A DNA stretch of 64,000 bases, taken from contig QANY01009387.1 of assembly GCA_003255025.1 (NCBI GenBank), forward strand, positions 2,294,001 to 2,358,000. The letters run 5' to 3'. The notes beneath the pieces are model-generated. The model saw only the letters and a program-made list of their open reading frames with translations, did not search any database and was not told the origin of the DNA. The stretch comes from Datisca glomerata. Lineage: Eukaryota; Streptophyta; Magnoliopsida; Cucurbitales; Datiscaceae. Positions 58,741 to 64,000 of this stretch are shown piece by piece (position 1 is the first letter of the stretch; every line of letters starts with the position of its first letter). A program made the position numbers and the translations under genes.

Positions 58741-61347
58741 TGGAATTAGTTCAACCCAACCTAACTCAATTCTATCTTAACTTCAAATAACAGTACAATT
58801 GAGAGGAATTTTAAAGTAATCTCCAATAACCATAATAATATACCAGTAAAAGAAAGAATAGAGGAGAAATGAAGACACCAAATATTTTATACTGGTTCGG
58901 CTATAAGCAAGCCTACATCTAGTGTTGTGCTTGAAAATAAGAACTCCAATGCACTAATCACAGTAAAGAATTACAAGGAGATTACACAACCAAAAACAAG
59001 CACTCTCCTATGTTGGATTGGGTTTTAATATTTGAGGAAAAATCATTGAACCACAAACGGTTCGATAGCGGAATATAAAAAAAATTCATCAACCAATTTA
59101 ATCATATTAAATATTAAAATCATACATCCGATTATGCATATAAAGTTAAACGTATATATAAGAGGTAAAAATGATTTATACCTTTCTTGTATCAGAGAAA
59201 ATCTGATTTGGTGAAATCTTATTAATCGTTTCACCTTCTTCGTTCTTCGTAGAACTTGAATCAGTCTTCATACCAACAACCACTCGTAGGATTCAGAAGT
59301 ATATCTCATAAGGATGTTGTTAGGAACTGAGTGTGGGCTCTCAAAACAACCGAGGAAGAAAAATCAAATTTTTCTCTTCCTCGGCAACAATAGAAAGGGG
59401 AGAGAGAAACTATTTTTTTTTGCTCTGTATGATTAGTGTGGTGTCAACACACTTAGGGAGGCAACCCTAATACCATCATTTATATAAAATTTTAAAATTT
59501 TCACATATACCCCCATATATGTCTAATTTCTGAAATTCACCCCCATTATTTATAATTGTCGAAAAGTGCATCATACATTAAAGTTAATATTGTGTCTAAA
59601 TTCATCAATCTAAAATTGATAAATTAAATTGATCTACATCAATGAATTAATTAATTTATCTTATTTACTAATTATCTAATAATTAAAAAATAATAAATTA
59701 ATTATTTTGAACATCAATTAATTGCTTTTCACTAATTAAGTGACAACGCCCATCACATATAGGTTCAATAAATACATCTCGACCCCAAAACACATTTTGG
59801 TCAAATTGATATTGTTTCTTCTATTCCTTTCATCAAAAGCTACTCCTGAGACCTAATTGACCCACATGAATAAAATTATAGGACTCAAATACTTGGTGAA
59901 TTTATCTCCATAAATTTACAACCTATTTAATCATGGCATCGTATGTCTCCACTATAGGTCCGACGCCGAATCAACTCTCGATTCATGTGCGTTACATTTT
60001 CTATTGGTGCAAATAAACACTTTTATTTCACGGTCCACAAAATATTTTAACATATTATCCTTCATGAATATTAGTAACAAGAGCGAGATCTAAAATTACC
60101 ATTTACCCTTATTGTTATTATTTTCTTAACTCATCTGTGAATAAAATAGATAAAATAGTGAATTGTTTCGTACAATTCACTATCTCTTATTCAATGATTC
60201 ATTTCATCGAGTACCTGACTATGTTAATTTATTTACACACCCATCAATAAAACATAATGTGATATTGTTGCATATTATAATCTAACCACGAATTTTCATA
60301 TGCGTGGATCATGCAACTCCAACATAGTTGAATCATGATCCCAATAGTCGAGGTATTGTCCGACAATTCAAACTCACTTCTTTGACGTATCAAAGATCGT
60401 AACTAACTATGTCAAGTTTCGTATTCACCTCAGGATTAAGATAATTATGAAAATATCTTTAAGGTGTAACAATTAGATTTAGAGTTAGATAAACGACTTT
60501 ACTCTAAATTAATTTGTTACTGGTCTATTTAACATGTTGCATAACATGTCCAAATCAACCGTTAGAGCCTTCACTCCCATGCCCCAAGACCGGCATCCTT
60601 TGGTTCAATCTAACAGTCGTAATCAGACTCAATTGTCTAGTCGATCCTAAACTGCGAATAACATTCTGAACTATTTCAAAAGAGTTTGTCTGAAAGATCC
60701 TTTAGTTTTTACTCTTCTTATGTTGACAATAGTTCCAGGACTTGTAAATTATAAACACACTTTAATTAATAAAAAACTTTTCATTCATTCATTAAATTCA
60801 GTAATACAAAATATTTGAGAAATAACTAAATACTGATAAATAGTTATTACACCATACTTTATTGACATAATTCCAACATCCTCAGCCCTCACACACTTTT
60901 AGATTCACAACAAGAACACGAAAAGAGAAGCCTTTCTCCTTCGTACAATCTCTCAGTATTTTACAAGTCATAGAATCAAGAGCAAGTGTAAGAAATTGTT
61001 TTAGAAAGCTTCAGAGTCGCGTCAATGAATCAATCGAACATGCAGCCTATAACTAAGCTTGTTACCATGCTAAATCACCACAGTCCATGTGGATAGAAGT
61101 TCATTTTCTGTTTCTTTTAAGTTCTCCCTCAAATGACGATATTTGACTTAAACCTGTTATAATCTCTTTTACTAATCTTGAGCTAAGGTGATCGATCCTC
61201 ACAGTAACAATGAGAGTGAAAAGTCCTATATATACGTGAAATATGCGTTGAATGGTCGAGGTCTAACTAGAGTGAAAATAAATAAATAATATATTTATGA
61301 AATTTGTTTAGTTCAACTCAATTGGACAATTCACATGCGATCTAACA
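58741..61347 (-). mobile_element. 5' LTR of the outer copia, split by a solo LTR
   Basis: Minus strand; begins TGTTAGATCGCATG at 61347 and ends AATTCCA at 58741, just before the primer site. Without the insertion at 59011-60878 it is about 735 bp. The left limit at 61347 is inferred from a TGTTAG start and has no second LTR to confirm it, since the 3' LTR of this element is gone. Confidence 0.6.
59011..60878 (-). mobile_element. Solo LTR, same family as the 50968-57404 copia
   Basis: 1,868 bp in minus orientation (TGTTGGAATTATG at 60878 to CCAATCCAACA at 59011), colinear with the LTR at 55545-57404. Flanks are TCCTA (59006-59010) and TCCTC (60879-60883), a 5-bp duplication with one change. 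No internal retroelement sequence remains. Confidence 0.88.
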
Positions 61348-62509
61348 TAGTGGCATATCCAGGAATAATTCTTAGAGGAGGCACCATTTATAAATTTCCC
61401 TATAATTTTTCATAGAAACAAATAAAAGTTCTACAATACCTATTAGTTTTGTTGATGAATGTAATAGTAATACATTAATGATAAGTTTGAAAGTATTTTG
61501 TTTGAAGGTATTTTGTTTGAAATACTTTTACACAGTAAAATAATATTTTAATTCACATCTCCGAGAGACGTATTTACAAGTATTACATAAAATGTTTCCA
61601 AAATATAAATAATATGTTTAAAAATATATACAAATACTAAAAAACAAAGATAATATAAATTAACTATAAACTAAATTAATGTTATATTGTGCTACACATT
61701 GTAAATAAACTAATGTGAGTAATAAATATATTGTTAGTATTAATAACTACAGTTACAAAATTCACTTGTACGTAGAACACCAATAATTGACACCACTACT
61801 ACATTTATAAACAAAACTTGCATCTAATTTTTAAAAAGTTAATGCATTATCAGATATATTAGGCTAGTTATAAAAGTTTATTCCAATAATAAGTTGCATA
61901 AAATAATAAACAAATATTTTGGGTCACATCCATGAATATAATAAGAGTCATTCGCAATATATTTATTAATCACATAGATACATAATTAGAGTTTTTATCC
62001 CTTCAAAATTTAAGAGAGAAAATCGAAAACCACAAATGATTGCACAGAAAGAGAACATAAAATTAAATTAAACTATCTAAAAGTATGAATTCTCAAGAAA
62101 TGTTATCTAGAGAAATGGATTTTCATTCATATTTTTAATTAGAAATGATTTTCATTCATATGTAAGAGGATTAAATAGAATATTTTTTTAAATTAGAAGA
62201 CTAAAATATTTAATTTAAAAGACTATGATCACATAGAAAAAGTAAGAAGATTAAAAATTATATTATAGATAACATGACTCTTAATAAGGTCATGTTTTCA
62301 CACGAGTACTATAATTAGTCGTTGTTTATCCAAACGTGAGAGAGTTAATAAGCTGAATGGAGGAAACACACGTTAATGGGGCGTTCTAATCCGACTGAAC
62401 TTCCTCCAACTTCATTGACTCGCTTCCCTCCATTTATATTATAGAATAGCAGGGTAGAACTCAAAACTTGCCCTAAACTTTGTTTATACCCCTTACCGCA
62501 CAGAAGTCT
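61348..62509. other. AT-rich flank and promoter of the WD40 gene
   Basis: No coding signal. A short doublet of GTATTTTGTTTGAA lies near 61492-61520. The last 170 bases are more GC-rich and should hold the 5' UTR; TTATATTATAG near 62434 is a weak TATA-like candidate. Confidence 0.4.
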
Positions 62510-63550
62510 ATGGGGGCGAGTAGCGACCCAAATCAAGACGGCTCTGACGAGCAGCAGAAGCGGTCTGAGATCTACACTTATGAGGCACCTTGGCATATCT
62601 ATGCTATGAACTGGAGTGTTCGCCGAGACAAGAAATATCGACTTGCCATCGCCAGCCTTCTCGAGCAGTACCCCAACCGGGTTGAGATTGTCCAGCTTGA
62701 TGACTCCAACGGTGAAATCCGTTCCGATCCTAACCTCTCCTTCGAGCATCCGTATCCTCCCACGAAGACCATTTTCATTCCCGACAAGGAGTGCCAACGG
62801 CCCGACCTGCTCGCTACCTCTAGCGACTTCCTCCGCGTCTGGCGCATCTCCGACGACTCTTCTTCCGTGGACCTCAAAAGCCTTCTCAACGGCAACAAGA
62901 ACAGCGAGTTCTGCGGGCCCCTCACTTCTTTTGATTGGAATGAGGCTGAACCTAAGCGCATCGGTACTTCCAGCATCGACACCACCTGCACCATCTGGGA
63001 CATCGAGAGGGAGACTGTCGACACCCAGCTCATCGCTCACGACAAGGAGGTCTACGACATTGCCTGGGGTGGTGTCGGCGTCTTTGCTTCCGTCTCTGCT
63101 GACGGCTCCGTCCGCGTCTTTGATCTTCGCGACAAGGAGCACTCCACCATCATCTACGAGAGCTCCGAGCCAGACACTCCATTGGTTCGCCTTGGCTGGA
63201 ACAAGCAGGATCCTAGATACATGGCCACCATCATCATGGACAGTGCCAAAGTTGTCGTGCTCGATATCCGCTTCCCTACGCTCCCTGTTGTGGAGTTACA
63301 GAGGCATCAGGCTAGTGTGAATGCTATTGCCTGGGCTCCACACAGCTCTTGCCACATTTGCACCGCTGGGGACGATTCGCAGGCCTTAATTTGGGACTTG
63401 TCCTCAATGGGGCAGCCTGTCGAAGGTGGTCTAGACCCCATTCTCGCATACACAGCTGGGGCAGAAATCGAGCAGCTACAGTGGTCCTCTTCCCAGCCGG
63501 ATTGGGTTGCGATTGCCTTCTCAACCAAGCTTCAGATTCTAAGGGTCTGA
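62510..63550 (+). CDS. LWD1: LWD1/LWD2-type WD40 repeat protein
   Basis: A single uninterrupted exon of 346 residues. It starts at ATG 62510 ([20 protein letters not shown]), matching the family's start; an upstream in-frame TTG is not needed. The first conserved block is [16 protein letters not shown], followed by WD repeats with recognisable ends at [27 protein letters not shown] and ALIWDLS, and the conserved terminus TKLQILRV. Length and sequence fit LIGHT-REGULATED WD1/2 (AN11 group), not TTG1. In Arabidopsis these act in the nucleus as clock coactivators with TCP20/TCP22 at CCA1. The gene is intact, intronless like its relatives and far more GC-rich than its surroundings. The symbol marks the family; LWD1 and LWD2 cannot be told apart here. 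Confidence 0.95.
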   Translation: MGASSDPNQDGSDEQQKRSEIYTYEAPWHIYAMNWSVRRDKKYRLAIASLLEQYPNRVEIVQLDDSNGEIRSDPNLSFEHPYPPTKTIFIPDKECQRPDLLATSSDFLRVWRISDDSSSVDLKSLLNGNKNSEFCGPLTSFDWNEAEPKRIGTSSIDTTCTIWDIERETVDTQLIAHDKEVYDIAWGGVGVFASVSADGSVRVFDLRDKEHSTIIYESSEPDTPLVRLGWNKQDPRYMATIIMDSAKVVVLDIRFPTLPVVELQRHQASVNAIAWAPHSSCHICTAGDDSQALIWDLSSMGQPVEGGLDPILAYTAGAEIEQLQWSSSQPDWVAIAFSTKLQILRV

Positions 63551-64000
63551 TGCATGTGAGTAATTCCCTGTACTTATCTTCCATAACCGAATTTAAGTGA
63601 GTTTATACTTTGTAGTGCCTTTCAACAGCTCTTTGCTCTTGTATTATTTCCTCGACAAAACACTGGAGTCATGCTTCTAACTGTTGCACGTCTTTCTACT
63701 TCAAACGTAACTGTAATTTGTCAATCAGTTGTGCTCCCGTTTGCAAATTTGCGTTCCATTCTTTTATGTGCATTTAAACCAAGCTCTGTCTTCGAGGATT
63801 GAGTGCATTGTTTTAGTAAGAAACAGAAAAAATCTCACTAAAGGAGAGGAGATGTACACCAATTGGTGGATAAGCAATCTGACCAAAACAAAACGTAAAT
63901 CTGTCTGTACAAGCAGCAGACCAATATTAAAAGGACTCAAGTATTTTTAGGACTTCCGCAGTTTATGTAGATGTAAAGCCTCTACTTTACATCCAATGTG
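63551..64000. other. 3' flank of the WD40 gene
   Basis: Probably 3' UTR at the start. No other gene was seen before the window ends. Confidence 0.4.

Noticed and set aside
62345..63142. 265-codon minus-strand frame opposite the WD40 gene
   Set aside because: Shadow of a GC-rich real gene; the + strand frame matches the LWD family from end to end.
62616..63320. 234-codon + strand frame overlapping the WD40 gene
   Set aside because: Out-of-frame shadow, Ser/Pro/Thr-rich, no family match.

Overview
This is a stretch of plant nuclear DNA, almost certainly from a eudicot. It is AT-rich, its genes are split by GT-AG introns, and its conserved proteins (LWD-type WD40, plant acetyl-CoA synthetase, HAD-IIA hydrolase, CC-NB-ARC-LRR) have their closest remembered counterparts in dicots. 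The copia, gypsy, hAT, PIF-like, FAR1/MULE and SINE-like remnants are also typical of plants. I cannot name the species.

Only three loci look like conventional genes. (1) A seven-exon HAD-superfamily hydrolase, + strand, 6700-9736, is intact in every exon. (2) Acetyl-CoA synthetase (ACS), - strand, runs from 43233 down to about 37640. Fifteen exons are clean, but the 3' end carries a 1-nt deletion, a suspicious GC splice donor and a complete loss of the last coding part, right beside a broken copia element. (3) An intronless LWD1/LWD2-type WD40 clock protein lies at 62510-63550, + strand. Three gene relics are also clear: a fragment of ribosomal protein L7 (138-350, -), a FAR1/MULE transposase-like gene (about 3530-5520, +) and an Rx-type CC-NB-ARC-LRR resistance gene (10640-14166, -) broken by at least seven frame disruptions.

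Region by region: 0-6.4 kb holds the L7 relic, two tRNA-derived SINE-like copies around a copia RT fragment, and the FAR1 relic. 6.7-14.2 kb holds the HAD gene and the NLR relic. 14.2-19 kb holds a palindromic minisatellite and two gypsy gag remnants. 19-31 kb is an A-rich (+ strand), gene-poor block with a tandem duplication of about 2.2 kb, the second copy split by a 2.9-kb solo LTR (target site duplication GAACC). 31-35 kb is mostly unexplained and has a candidate Helitron end. 35.0-37.6 kb is a truncated copia element whose LTR contains telomere-like repeats. 37.6-43.2 kb is ACS. 43.6-46.6 kb has a minisatellite and a PIF/Harbinger-like element. 46.98-61.35 kb is a nest of copia elements: a + strand copia remnant, then a - strand copia that received a complete 6.4-kb copia (target site duplication TATCA, itself hit by a 553-bp hAT-like element) and, in its 5' LTR, a solo LTR of the same inserted family.

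The genes do not form a pathway. The window is best read as three housekeeping or regulatory genes set in a transposon-rich landscape. I found no convincing new multi-gene system. The observations most worth checking are the nested insertion series, the 3' collapse of ACS at a retroelement junction, the tandem duplication with its solo LTR, and the strand-skewed 19-34 kb block that looks as if it was transcribed from the - strand.
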